Source of the DNA: Symbiodinium natans
Taxonomy: Eukaryota > Sar > Dinophyceae > Suessiales > Symbiodiniaceae
Direction: 5' to 3'
DNA: 64,000 nucleotides
NCBI GenBank assembly: GCA_905221605.1
Contig: CAJNDS010002742.1
Location: forward strand, 36,001-100,000
Below the pieces are notes generated by a model, which saw nothing but the letters and a program-made list of their open reading frames with translations, did no database searches and was not told the DNA's origin. Both the position numbers and the translations under genes were made by a program. This document shows positions 32,115 through 42,995 of the stretch, in pieces (position 1 is the first letter of the stretch; each line of letters begins with the position of its first letter).

Positions 32115-35100
32115 CTATTCCCATGCATCAGCCAACTGGTCATAAGCATCCCCATTGTCGTCGTTCCGTGCTGGCCTGGCCTTGTTTTGAAAGCGTCCCG
32201 GCCGATGGTAGCCCTTCTGGATGGAGTTCAGGACGCTTTGGCGCAGCCAGTCGCAAAGCTGCAGGGGGCTGACTCTAACAACCCCGAGGGCATCGAAGTA
32301 GCCCTCCCAGGAGTTCACCTCGCAGATCCTCCGCACCGTGCGGTGCACGGCTTCCATCTGGTGCCGCGGGGGCACGCCCTTTGTCCGCTCGTACCGGGCC
32401 AGCGCCGCGCCGCCTGCGGGAGCCGGGTCTTCCTTCTCTTCTTGTGCTCCTCCCTGCTGGCATGCTAGTGCTAGGTTTCCTATGTTCTCTGCGGCTTTAC
32501 CTGTTTGGGGTTTGGGGTTACGGGTTTGCAGTTGGCGTGTATGGGTTGGGGCTCGAAGGTTTACAGGTTTGGGGTTGTCCCTTTTGGTTTTCGTCGTACT
32601 CGCCTTCTTGATTGTGTTTGCTGCATTTTCCTGTTGCTCTCTCTTTCTTTCATTCAGCTGTTCCTATCTTTTCAGACAACAAGACCGAAAAACCATACCA
32701 AACAAAAAAAACTTCCGAAACAAAAGCCCACAAGTAACCACTACATGGCATCCTGCCTGCTGCAGGCTTTGCCACGTTGTTGAGAAACCAGGCATTGAAC
32801 ATGATCAGACGCATGGACACCAAGGCTGCCTGGAACGTGGCCCGGAGTCGCTCCTGGCTGACGCCCACGTCGCTCAGCTTGCCGAGATGCGGGTACTTCT
32901 TCAGCAGCCAGAGGACGTTTCGGTCGAAGACCTCCACAAGAAGAGGGCTCGCCACGGATGGCCAGTCATACTTCTCCGATGCGGCGAGCAAGCAGATGAA
33001 CTCCCCCAGGTTCGGGACTTTCGCCTTCACCCTCTGGTCCTCATCTGACATGAACTGGGCAATGCGCCTCTCCACTTCTGCCTGCACCAGCGGCTCGGCA
33101 CGGCAGATGGACAGGAGGAGGTGGTGGAAACCCATGTAACCACTCAGCGCCTTGTGTGAGGCCCACGTCTCTCCTTTCATCAGAAGCACCACTTGCGAGT
33201 TCATCAGCTTCGGAAGCACATCCAGGACGATGGATGGGTCAAATCTGGGCTTTGGCTCGGCCTTCTCGGCCTTCTCCTTGGGTGCAGCTGGCTTGACCTG
33301 CAGAGTTCCGGCCCGGAAAGCTTCGAACTTGTCTTTCGCCTTCTGGGACTTCTTGGCCCGAGCTGCCAACCACTCGTCGAAGCTCATGGTGTGAGCGCTG
33401 GCCGGTTCGCAGGAGCCGGGCGCAGGTCTACGGCCGAAGGATCGGGTCTGCTCTGCCACCTTGCCAGTGCCCAGCACTTGCAGAACCTTGCACAGGCTGA
33501 CTGCAGCCCGGTCAAAGTGCTGGGCATCTACGGCCAGCGGCAACCAGTAGGAGATCTGGTTTCTCCAAACCCCTTTGCGAACACCAAGCTTGTCGAAAGC
33601 GAGTTGAGAAAGAGGGTCGAAGTCGCAGGTCAGGTGCTTGCGGCCGTCCTCCTCCACAATGGCTATGCCCACGCCCAGGATGCAGCCGTCTTCGTTGAAG
33701 CGCGCACGTGTGTGGAAGCAGCAGAGGCTACGGACATCCCAGAAAATGCTCGAAGCCTCATCTGCCATAGTCCGCAATGACCTCGAGGCGTGGGTCAAGT
33801 GACCGAGGTCGGCCAGGTTCAGGCCTTCCAGCAGCACTCGCGCAAAGACCGGCTTCGGGAGTGCGGCAAGGCTCCCGGGAAGCGGCTCCACCATGCTCAA
33901 ATCCTGCACAGCTTGTGCCTGAACCTGAACCTGCACCGGCGCCACGAAGGCCTGCCGAGGCACTGTGAGCTGCAGCTTGGGCTGTTGCGCCGTGATCTGC
34001 ACGTGCACCTCGTCTCCAAGCTGGATGTGAGAGACCTGCAGGGAGCCCAGCCGCGAAACGTGCACAAGGCCCGTCTCTGAAGCCCCGACATCCACGAAGA
34101 GGCCATAGGGCTGGATACCCACGACCAGGCCGACAACCTCCGTCCCGGCTGCCTGCCATGCATCGAGGTCTCCAGGCGCAACTGGCTGCCGCAGAGCTAA
34201 GTCCACGCGCCACTTCTCCTGGTCCACGGACGCCACGAAGGCTTTCACAGAGTCCCCGACCTTGAGCTCCAGCCCACGGACCACACGCCTGCGGAGGAGG
34301 CCCTGAACCGCGAAGCCGATGTCCAAAAAGAAGCCCATGTCCAGCTGTCGCATGACTCGCCCCTGAACTTCCATGCCAACTTGGAGATCTTGCCATCGCT
34401 GCCTCTTCCTCCCAAGGGGGAGGTCGCTGAGCCCTCCTCTGGAGATGACGCTCGTGGCGCTGTGCAGAGCCTCCGAGGAAGAGTCAAGCAAAGTGCTGCA
34501 GCTACTCCCCACCTCGGCTTCAAGCTGGCATCCGATCGGCTTAGCAGCAAGCGCTTGAGAGGGCGCGCTGGTGACTGTGTGGCTCTTGGGAGGCTCTTGG
34601 GTCCAAGGATACGGGCCGGGCCCGAAGTGCAAGGCGGTCACCGTGAGGGGCTCGCCTGGCTCGCCTCCCTCTGGCGTGACCATCGTGACCTCGAACTTGC
34701 CGTCTGCGAGGACGCGGTCGATGCGGAAAAGCCGGCCGTCCAGTTCCACAGTGTCCCCCGCCAGGTGGATGCCAGGGATTCGTGGCATCCGGACCTCGGA
34801 TACTTCGGGCCATGGCTTGGTCCCACAGTGCCCACAGTGGCACTTCAAGGCGACGGCCTCCTCCTGGGCGAGCTGCAGGCGCCGCCGCACCTCCGAGGCC
34901 GTTCTCCGATGGCCGCCTTCCTCAATGACGGCATCCCAGAGCGTGTGCTTGTAACGACCGTCGTAGTTCTGAGCCCAGTCGTCAAATAAGAAGCACTGCA
35001 CCTGCAGGAGGATGGATGAGACACCGTAGGCGGTGCTCCATCCCTCATAGGGCCTGCTGCTGTCCTCGCCACCCATCCAGAAGAAGTTCTTGAGCATATC

Positions 35101-35388
35101 GATGCAGATGAAGTTCTTCTCTTGACGCATTTGAGGGATGACGTTGGAGTGGGGGATGTTGGTACAGAGTCTGACCCTGGGAGGGTTTGTGGGGTAGCTG
35201 TCCGGAAAGCTGAGGATCACATGCAGCAGCAGCCCGGCGTAGTGTCCATGCTCGGGAGTGAGGTTGGCATGCCACTCCTGGAGGTTCTCTGCCAGCGGTG
35301 CCGCCGCGATGCCTCGTAGAGGGAACTGCTGGAGCTCCTCCCAGTCGGCGCGCAGGCGCCGCAAGGCCACAGACTGCTGAAGGCTCAT
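32115..35388 (-). CDS. E2 ubiquitin-conjugating / S1 RNA-binding domain fusion protein
   Basis: Two exons are proposed: 32773-35388 and 32115-32453, joined in phase 0 by a GC-AG intron; total about 984 residues. Residues ~5-145 form a UBC (E2) fold with a catalytic-type Cys at ~95 (NFICIDML), after an HSNV segment in the position of the family's HPN motif. A CHCGHC pair (~183-188) follows. Residues ~335-402 and ~412-478 are two S1-type OB folds (GMEVQGRV...GFFLDIG and GTEVVGLV...GLFVDVG). Then comes an F-box-like stretch (~505-545), a Lys/Ala-rich linker and a helical C-terminal region. E2 enzymes carry ubiquitin to substrates; S1 domains bind RNA. The combination suggests ubiquitylation tied to RNA or translation, which is inference. 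Without the intron the first frame runs into low-complexity sequence at 32650-32772. Confidence 0.8.
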
Positions 35389-36220
35389 GGCTCCTATGGG
35401 TTCTGGGCAATGCTTTGGGGCACAGGTGGCTTGAGCAGCCGCCAGCGTAGAGTATCGCAGCTCTGTGCAGTTCTCATGGAGCTCAACTCGCTAAAGCCTG
35501 AGAACGAAACCTCAGACCCCGCAGGGACCAAAAGATGTCGGTACCAGAGAACCACAGTGATGACGATAGAGGAGAGCATTTTGGACTCCACTTCTCACGG
35601 GGATTTTAGTACATGCCCCGAACCTTGAGACCCTTCACCCCAGCGCGCACGCAAGAGCCGCCTCCCGCATACAGAACAACCACCACTTCCTCATCCTGGC
35701 AGAACAGCGTAGTCGAGGGGCCTTAATGATTAGAATAGGGTTTTGGGGGGTTCATGATAGTATAGGAACCATGGGGGAATGCTAGTCGTAATCCTTCCGG
35801 CCCCTATCTTCGGGCATCGAGCTCAGAATTTAGACCCTCAACTGTCGACCCCAAAAGGATGGTAACAGGATTGGGGGGGGCAGTACGGGGGGCCTTCGAC
35901 CCAAGGAACATCTCCACCCTTTTAGAAGGCACGATGTACAGCCTACAATGCCGCAAGCAATCCTGCGGGACGAAATACAGCGGGTTCTTTTGGGGGGAGA
36001 TTTGGGGTTTTTTGCTCTAAACCCTGATACATGAACCCTTACCTCACAATGCTGATACCTGAACCGTAAACAAATGAAGCCCCCAAAACCCAGGCCTCCC
36101 CTATGAACCCCTAACAACCTCCTAAGCCCTAAACCGTACAAACCAAAAAAAAACCGAGGTGCGGCCTGTAAATCCTAACGAGCCTCTTGCAAACCGAAAC
36201 CAACCCTCTTATTGAACCTA
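35389..36220. other. Upstream of the E2/S1 gene; no gene seen
   Basis: Low-information sequence with short frames only. A few degenerate CCCTAAA units begin near 36080. No promoter element or RNA gene recognised. Confidence 0.5.
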
Positions 36221-36224
36221 ACCC

Positions 36225-36352
36225 TAAAGCTTAAACCCCAAAACCTAAACCCTAAACCCTAAACCCTAAACCCTAAACCCTAAACCCTAAACCCAAACCC
36301 TAAACCCTAAACCCTAAACCCCAAACCCCAAACCCCAAACCCTAAACCAAAC
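36225..36352. repeat. CCCTAAA array
   Basis: About 16 CCCTAAA/CCCCAAA units immediately on the 3' side (minus sense) of the exon island at 36374-36432. A TTTAGGG array of opposite orientation lies on its other side at 36450-36560, so the island is bracketed by inverted telomere-like arrays. Confidence 0.92.
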
Positions 36353-36373
36353 CCGATGCGAACCCGAAACTTC

Positions 36374-36432
36374 CTTTCGGCCTCCCCGGCCGAGAGCACG
36401 CAGTCAGCGACCCTGAGGATGGCCGCCAAGTC
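36374..36432 (-). CDS. Exon island of unidentified gene
   Basis: 59 nt encoding DLAAILRVADCVLSAGEAE, bounded by TAG|G and a GA donor, the same splice classes found in beta-tubulin. No family recognised. Confidence 0.5.
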
Positions 36433-37055
36433 CTATGGAGCTGCCCGGCGTTTAGGGTTTAGGGTTTAGGGGGTTTAGGGTTTAGCGTTTCGGGTTTAGG
36501 GTTTAGGGTTTCGGGTTTAGGGTTTAGGGTAGAGGGTTTAGGGTTTAGGGTAGAGGGTAGAGGTTTTTAAAGGTCTTTGCTAAGGGTTTTCCAGGGCTTT
36601 GAGGATTCTAGCGGCCGATTAAGGGACTTTTGAGGGTTCGTAGGATTTGTTGTGCTGTTGAGGGTTTGGGGTTGCTAGCCGGTTCAGAGGTTTTGTGAGG
36701 GTTTGCAGGGCTGTTTTATGTTTCTTGGTCGGTTTCAAGCGTTTGCAGGGCTTGCATTCAGTGGTGATGGCGCTTCGGCCTTCAAGCCTCGGGTTGCGGA
36801 GCTACTGGGCATGACTCTTTGGGCCAATCTTGTTCGAATTAACACTCTGGGCCCTCTCCACCAAACCCGAACTCCTAAACCCCTGAACCCCTACAAACCC
36901 TCTCTGAACCCCAACAAACTACGCACCCTAGAAACCCTACAAGCCCTACATAAACCTTGAAGACGTAGAACTTTGGCGCTGGTTTTCGGGAATGGGGTTG
37001 GGGGTGCAGGACTTTGGGGTTTCAACCCCAAATCCTCTCATCCCAAACCCCAAAC

Positions 37056-37165
37056 CTCTGCAAAAGCGCAGCACTCAGAGCCCTCCGGTCCACTAGGCGC
37101 AGCTGGAACACATCGATGAGGATCTTTGCCAGGACCTTGGGCCGGCAGAGAATAGGAGACCAGGC
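37056..37165 (-). CDS. Exon island of unidentified gene
   Basis: 110 nt encoding a helical segment, AWSPILCRPKVLAKILIDVF followed by QLRLVDRRALSAALLQ, bounded by AAG|G and a GT donor. Not in direct phase with the island at 36374-36432, so another exon or another gene may intervene. Confidence 0.5.
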
Positions 37166-37324
37166 CTTCGGCGGATTTCGGGTCACTCTTCGAACCACCC
37201 CCCAACCCCCAACCCCCAACCACCCCCACAAAGTATCGACTGCGCTGCGCGAAGAATGCCCGTCAATTCATCCCTTGTGGATCTAGATGAAGCAGGCAAT
37301 ACTTCACTGATGGCTCTTCTTTTG

Positions 37325-38146
37325 TCATGTCTCAGCTGGCCGAGGCATCACGGAGTCGAGGAACACCGCCACACGTTCGACCACAGCCTGCGACAATTCG
37401 CCATTTGGAGGCTCTGGGGCGAGAAAGCCAGCGAACCCTAACAGCCGCCGCCACTGAGAGACAACACCCGGATTCAGGACGGAGAAGTGGCCCACGCCGG
37501 CAGGATACCAGGTCTCAGCAGTAGGAAGCAGTCTTCGGACGGTATCTTGCACATATTCCATGGAAAGCGGTGGTCGCGTACAGACCTCATCATCTTGGCC
37601 ACAGATGATGAGCATCGGCCCGTGCCGCGCAGAAGGCGAGAAGGTCTCCTCTGGATCTACGGGAGGCGGCTGGAAGCCTGCCAGGTTCACACGGCAAAAG
37701 TCCCCCTCCAGCTGGGAGATGGTGACCCCACCCCGTGAGTGGCCCACAAGCCCCACCTGCTGGGCGCCCCGTTGGCGTAGCCAGGCGACGGCCTCCCGGG
37801 CCACCTCACAGCGCCGGGCCTCACCTGCCTCACGGGCCATCAGCTCGCCTACAAAGCCACCAGGCACCACGGCGCCCTCGTGGCTCACGGAGTCGTCCAT
37901 CTCTGGGGCTACCACAGTGAAGCCCCTGACCGCCAGCTGCTCGGCGATGTGCGCCAGGTCCAGGCGTGAACAGAGGAGGCCATGGACCAGGACCGCTCCG
38001 CGGGCAGTGATGCTTGAGGGCATCTCAGAACAAACTACCTCGCACGAGGTCGGCACATCAGTAACGACCGCCTCGGAACCGAGCGGCAGTCCTAGAACAC
38101 TTCCACACAGCTTTCGTGAACTGAAGGTGTAGGAGTATGCTGGCAT
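37325..38146 (-). CDS. Alpha/beta-hydrolase (esterase/lipase-like)
   Basis: From the chosen start (MPAYSYTFSS) the protein is 273 residues. It shows an oxyanion-side HGLLCS segment, the nucleophile elbow GHSRGG (Ser), a candidate acid in GQDDEV, and a catalytic His in GVGHFSVL: a complete hydrolase triad in normal order and spacing. The layout resembles chlorophyllase/dienelactone-hydrolase-like esterases, but the substrate cannot be told. The frame is open 123 codons further upstream, to 38515, with a hydrophobic SPALFALVGASAACC stretch that could be part of a targeting leader; I prefer the shorter form because the upstream part has no domain-like character. A single uninterrupted frame lying between intron-rich exon islands. 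Confidence 0.8.
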   Translation of the reverse strand: MPAYSYTFSSRKLCGSVLGLPLGSEAVVTDVPTSCEVVCSEMPSSITARGAVLVHGLLCSRLDLAHIAEQLAVRGFTVVAPEMDDSVSHEGAVVPGGFVGELMAREAGEARRCEVAREAVAWLRQRGAQQVGLVGHSRGGVTISQLEGDFCRVNLAGFQPPPVDPEETFSPSARHGPMLIICGQDDEVCTRPPLSMEYVQDTVRRLLPTAETWYPAGVGHFSVLNPGVVSQWRRLLGFAGFLAPEPPNGELSQAVVERVAVFLDSVMPRPAET

Positions 38147-38515
38147 CGTCGGGCCTTCGGAGCCCTGGGCTGGCAGCCAAACGGAAGCAGGTCGGCCCCC
38201 GAGCATCAGGCCGTCGCAGTACTGTATGGGCGCTTGCGTCGCTTGCCGGCCGTTCTTCCCACTGAGCCTGCTGACCTGCCCAATCTGCCTACGGGCCTGG
38301 CTCCTTCCCCTGCTGACAGTGCTGGGCTGCCGTGGGCACATTGGGCAGCACGCGGCAGAAGCACCCACCAACGCAAACAACGCGGGTGACGCCTTGCCTG
38401 CCTTCCAGGCCCCAAAGCCCCCAGGTGGCCTTGGCCTTGTCCTCTGCGGATGCTGATCCCAAGATTCACAAGGCTTCCACCGAGGAGCTGCCGAGGTTTT
38501 GCCAGCATGGAGCAT

Positions 38516-39360
38516 CCCTCACGACAGGAAGCTGCGGGTCGGCCCTACCAGTCACTTGGATCCACAGCTGCCGCTCAATCCTTCACCCACATCCCATGCC
38601 AAGCTGCTTAGAGGTTCTCCAAGTACCCCAAGACCCCTGTCCCCTAAAACACTTCACCTATTTCGTAGCTGTACACTTCCACACAGCTCCTTTCGCTTCC
38701 GTACACATTTTTAACTTCGGCTCAGGTCCTGGCACGCTGTCTCCGGCTGCTGCCCGACCTCAATTCGCAACACCCCGAAGTGGGGCAGACTGCGGACAGC
38801 TTGAACCCAGAAGCCCTCGCCTCCGCATTCCCATACACCCTTGAACTTATGCAGCAAATCAAACACCGTACACGGGTCAGCCGTCCGCGTTGCGTCCCTT
38901 CATGGGGGGCGGATGGGGAGGGCCTTTTTTGCTCCTTTCTAAGCCTATCGTACTCAGGAATCAACGGATCATGGCTTTAAGGGAACCGAACACTGAAACT
39001 CCGAGCACTCAAACTTGGACCTCAAAACCCAGCAGACTCCCGAAGAGACCCGAAGCCTCTACTCCAAAGCCCCGAACATCAAAACAAACCTTTAAGCCCT
39101 GAAACCTCGAGACCCCTGAGCGCCGCACTTGGGCTCAAACTCGGCAAGCTCTCGAAAGGCTTCCTGACCACATGCCCCCCCCGTGGACTCCGGCATCGCG
39201 GGCTTTAGCATGCTTTAAAGCTGTTTAGCGATTTGGGGTTTAGGATTATTGCGTTTTGGTGTCTTGCAGAGGGAGCAGGGATGTGAAACTCCCTAAGCCC
39301 TGAGCCCGAAACCCTACACCCTCAATAAAAACCTATAGGGTTTGGATAGCACCCTAAAAA
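38516..39360. other. No gene seen
   Basis: Short frames only, on both strands. Scattered single TTTAGGG-like motifs. No RNA gene recognised. Confidence 0.45.
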
Positions 39361-39363
39361 GGC

Positions 39364-39747
39364 TCCTCCATGCTCGGGATGCGGATGCCGGCGAGGTTGT
39401 ATCGCTTGGACTTGTTCTTCACGCTCCTGCAGGTTCGGAGCCTCCCATCCCTCATCTGTGAACAGTAGCGGTTTTAGCACCACACACCTCGGGGATGCCT
39501 CAAGAAGCAGTAGCTGAATCTTCGGCGGCGTTTTGGGGTTTAGGTTCCAGGTGAAGAGCACCCAGGCTCCTGACTTTCTTCATGCTTCGCAGCTCCTTTG
39601 GATCTGTCCTGAAGAGGCAACAGTGACTTTGGGTTAGGAGAAGCGACCAAGCTCACGCTGTGTCGGAAGCAGCTCTGGGCGCTAGGGTAAGGGTTCATGG
39701 TGACTGCAGTAAGAAGCATCACCGGTCCTGTCAACGTCATCGTACAC
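39364..39747 (-). CDS. Three exon-like islands, unidentified gene
   Basis: 39364-39426 encodes SVKNKSKRYNLAGIRIPSME, 39562-39608 encodes TDPKELRSMKKVRSL, and 39723-39747 encodes VYDDVDRT. Each has AG|G on the 5' side and a GC or GT donor. The protein-like character of the first two is good; the third is short. They do not join directly in phase, so intermediate exons or misjudged edges are likely. No family recognised. Confidence 0.4.
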
Positions 39748-40155
39748 CTGCTTCATGTGTGAGAGAGAGAGAGAGTGAGAGAGCAAACCCTGCCTGCGAC
39801 CACCCATTCAAGCTCCTGTAGGCCCCAAGCCCTACGTAACCGCTGGGATGTGGGCTAGTACCCTGCGCAAAGCCTGCACCACGGTTCGAAGTGGACAAAG
39901 GTCTTACCCAGTAGCAAAAATAGAACCACTTTAAAAAAATATTGGCATCACGAAGAATATCAAGAATGGATATGACAATCAACATGCTGCTACAAAAAAC
40001 ACAACTTCTTACTGATACTAAAATGTGGAGACAACCAACCGCTTAACCTTAACACCCTAAACCCATCAAGCCTATACGATAGGGTACTAGGACCATGAGG
40101 GTGCCTTAGAGAGCGTCCCTAAACCCCAAAGCCAAGACCCTTCAAAAAAAAACGC

Positions 40156-41496
40156 CGGCCTCGCGGCAGCACTCCCGCAGCCAGGCGAGGAAGTAGTCCC
40201 CATCGTCGTCGGCGCGCTGGGGAGGGAGGGTTGGGCTTTGTGAGGGGAAGCAAGCTTCAAAGACCTGTCATGAAGTCTTGGCTTTGAGAGCTGTGGTCTA
40301 GAGCTCAAGGCTACGAGCCCTAAGCTCCTCCCCTGCAGCCCTAAACGCCCTAGCCCTAAACCCGAAGACCTGAGCAGGTTTAGACTCAAGATTAGGGTTT
40401 TGGGCTTCGGGTTCAGGGTTTGGGGTTTAAGGAATCTAAAACCCTGAGGTGCCTTGGGATCCTGGAGCATGTGGCTCACAGCCGCCAGGTACCACTCCTC
40501 GCATCGAGGGTGGGTTGGGGGGGGAGGGAGGATTTGGGTTGCTTTGGAGAAAACTCTCAGCAGAAGGTAGCCCCTCTTATTTCCATGCGATGGATTCTTC
40601 GCGAACAACGCGGAGCATTTCATGTGCAGTTGGTTCCGTAACCATACGTTGGATGCAATCTCCATATGCAGACTTGGAGACGACTCCCCTTTCCCGCCTG
40701 CTGGCTGAGGGGTTCTCGTGGTAGGGGGCTTCGAAGGCTCACTGTCGGCTTCCTCAAACCCTAAACCCCAAACCCTAAACCTTAAAAACCCGGACGTTAA
40801 ATTCAGAAGCCCAAAGCACGGAACCTGAAGACCCCAAATCAACCACCCAAAGCCCCCCCAAAAGGTCAACAACTCTTAATTGCATGATGAACATGTGGTT
40901 TGGGGTTTGTCAGGTTTGGGGCAAGCATAGCCCAAGTCGAATCCAGAGCTCCTACTCACTGGAGGGCCCATCCAAGTTCACAGATGAGCCGTACGTCCGG
41001 AGACCCAGAAACCCAGAAACCCTAAACCCTGAACTCTAAATACTGAACGCTATGCCTCTGAACCCTAGAAGCCCTGCAGCCCCTGAAGAAACTTGACGGC
41101 CGGAACTCAAAAAAACCCCTAAACCTGTTGAAGCCTGAACCCTATGAACCCTGCACACTAAGACCCGTAAGCCCCCAGAACCCTAAACAGCGCAAACCCT
41201 AAAACCATCAACACCTAAAACCCCCCCCCAGGCCCTAAACCCTGAAATCCTGTAGACCCTAAAATCCTAAAACTCTAAAACCGTAAAACTCCAAAACCCC
41301 AAACAACCCTTAGACTTTGAACCCCCGAAGCCCCGAACCCTAAACCCTCCTAAACCCTAAACCCTAAACCCTAAACCCTAACCCCTAACCCCTAAACCCT
41401 AAACCCTAAACCCTAAACCGTGCGGCCTGGGCCGCCTGCACCAGCTGCGCAGCGCCACGCTGGCGCAGCGACTCGGCCAGGCCCGAGATCCAGGTC
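40156..41496 (-). CDS. Three in-phase exons of an unidentified intron-rich gene
   Basis: 41427-41496 (TWISGLAESLRQRGAAQLVQ, then AAQ), 40453-40497 (EWYLAAVSHMLQDPK) and 40156-40216 (RADDDGDYFLAWLRECCREA) join in phase with AG acceptors and GC donors throughout. The introns hold degenerate CCCTAAA repeats, as in the tubulin genes. A further island at 42149-42234 (WALREVPVRAAPLERYLKAK) precedes them. The family is not recognised; the sequence suggests a helical protein. Confidence 0.6.
41335..41425. repeat. CCCTAAA array
   Basis: About 12 CCCTAAA units ending at the exon island 41427-41496, inside an intron. A TTTAGGG array in the opposite orientation follows on the other side at 41530-41580. 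Confidence 0.9.
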
Positions 41497-42331
41497 CTGC
41501 GGGTTTCAAGGAAGGCAAGCTCGAAACCAAGGGGTTTAGGGTTTAGGGTTTAGGGTTTAAGGGGTTTAGGGTTTAGGGTTCAAGGAACTGTTTATAAGAA
41601 CCCAAGACCCACCTTCTTTGCAGGCCATTGTGAACACCCACTGCACCTGTAGCCTAGCCAAAAAAGGGGAGGCCTCCTGGGGGGGGGTTGAAGGTAAGGC
41701 TGCACACGCAAAGGGCTTCCGAGGGTGAAACTTTAGCGGCTTGCCGGGCAGGGTAGCATGCCTTGAGCTCCCTAGAAACCCAAACGCTTCAGGCTTTTTA
41801 GCAGGGCTCCTTGGGTTTAAGGTTTGAGGGTTATATAACCCTAAGCCCTAAACCTTTTGGGGTTTTGGGGTGCAACCTAAGGGCTGATGCTCTTTGACGG
41901 GTAGGGTCTCAATGAGCTGAAACCACCTCCGGGCGACCCTCAACCCTTAGGCCCAAAAACCCTTGAACCTCTGCCCCTAAACCCTAAACCTTCAGAACCC
42001 AAAGCCTTCTTTTCAAGTATGTTGCCTAGGAATCTTATAAGGGGCTGCACAAACGATACAGACCCTGAACCGCAATACCTAAACCCTGGAAACTAAACCC
42101 TAAACCCTAAACCTATAGAACCCAAACCCTAGAACCCGAAACCTAAGCGGGCCTGGGCGGGTCCCAGGACTTGGCCTTGAGATACCGCTCGAGCGGGGCC
42201 GCGCGAACGGGGACCTCCCGCAGAGCCCAAGGATCTTGATCTTGAGGGCTTGGGGGGTTAGGCGGGTTTGTAGGGTTTGGGGCTTGGGATTTGGGATTTA
42301 GGATTTCGGGTTTAGGGTTTAGGGTTTAGGG

Positions 42332-42625
42332 TACGGGGGGACAACCAAGGAAGGAAATCAACTCCCCTAATCGCCCTGAACTTATATTTCCCAGATCGAA
42401 CCAAGAAACAACCAAGAACACGGATAAGAGCAACCCAGGGGGGAAGGAAAGGGGGAAGGAATCCACACCCTTACCAAACCCTAAGAACCCAGGCACTTCT
42501 TTTTGAACTTGTGGCTTTCTGTTCAAGCCCATCTTGAGCCTTGAGCCAAATACGATTACCGGGTTCATTAACCCTTCCAACTTCCAACACTAACTCCTTT
42601 CTACAATACCAATTGCAGCTCCGCA
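42332..42625 (-). repeat. 3' LTR
   Basis: 294 bp, identical by eye to 50897-51183 except for one extra 7-bp unit at 42541-42547. Near identity of the LTRs implies recent insertion. It begins TGCGGAGC and ends CCCCGTA in element sense. Confidence 0.9.
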
Positions 42626-42654
42626 CTCCCCCTGTCCTAGGATTTCCTAGGACA
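42626..42654 (-). promoter_or_regulatory. Polypurine tract and adjacent hairpin
   Basis: In element sense the bases before the 3' LTR read ACAGGGGGAG, a purine tract in the position of the plus-strand primer. Overlapping its upstream side is a perfect inverted repeat, TGTCCTAGGA / TT / TCCTAGGACA at 42633-42654. Confidence 0.7.
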
Positions 42655-42995
42655 CATTGGAGATGCAGATCTTTTGGCCAAAAACTGCCATTACGGCAGC
42701 AGCCAGCTGCTTGAAATGCAAATTGTGGTTTAACGTCTTCCAGGACGGAATTATAGCACATTGGCTAACCTACTACCCATAGAGAATCTTTTTTCACCTT
42801 GATCCTCTCATCACTGAAGACTCCTTGGCCTTCTTCACCACAAACCGTGGTCTTCGCTACGCGAAAAGCTACTGACTCCTACTATCAGGGATTTCCATAC
42901 CCTTAATAGTAACCACCACATTGTCAGCACATTGGCTGTTCCAGCGCACCGGTCTCCAGAAAGAGAAAAACCATCCCTTCATCCATACCATCCAA

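Noticed and set aside
35389-35460. Spliced-leader relic (GGCTGCTCAAG) upstream of the E2/S1 gene
   Set aside because: Only a few bases agree with the leader and they are interrupted; chance match likely.
39723-39747. EF-hand calcium site suggested by YDDVDRTGDA
   Set aside because: Too short, the loop is incomplete, and it does not join in phase with neighbouring islands.
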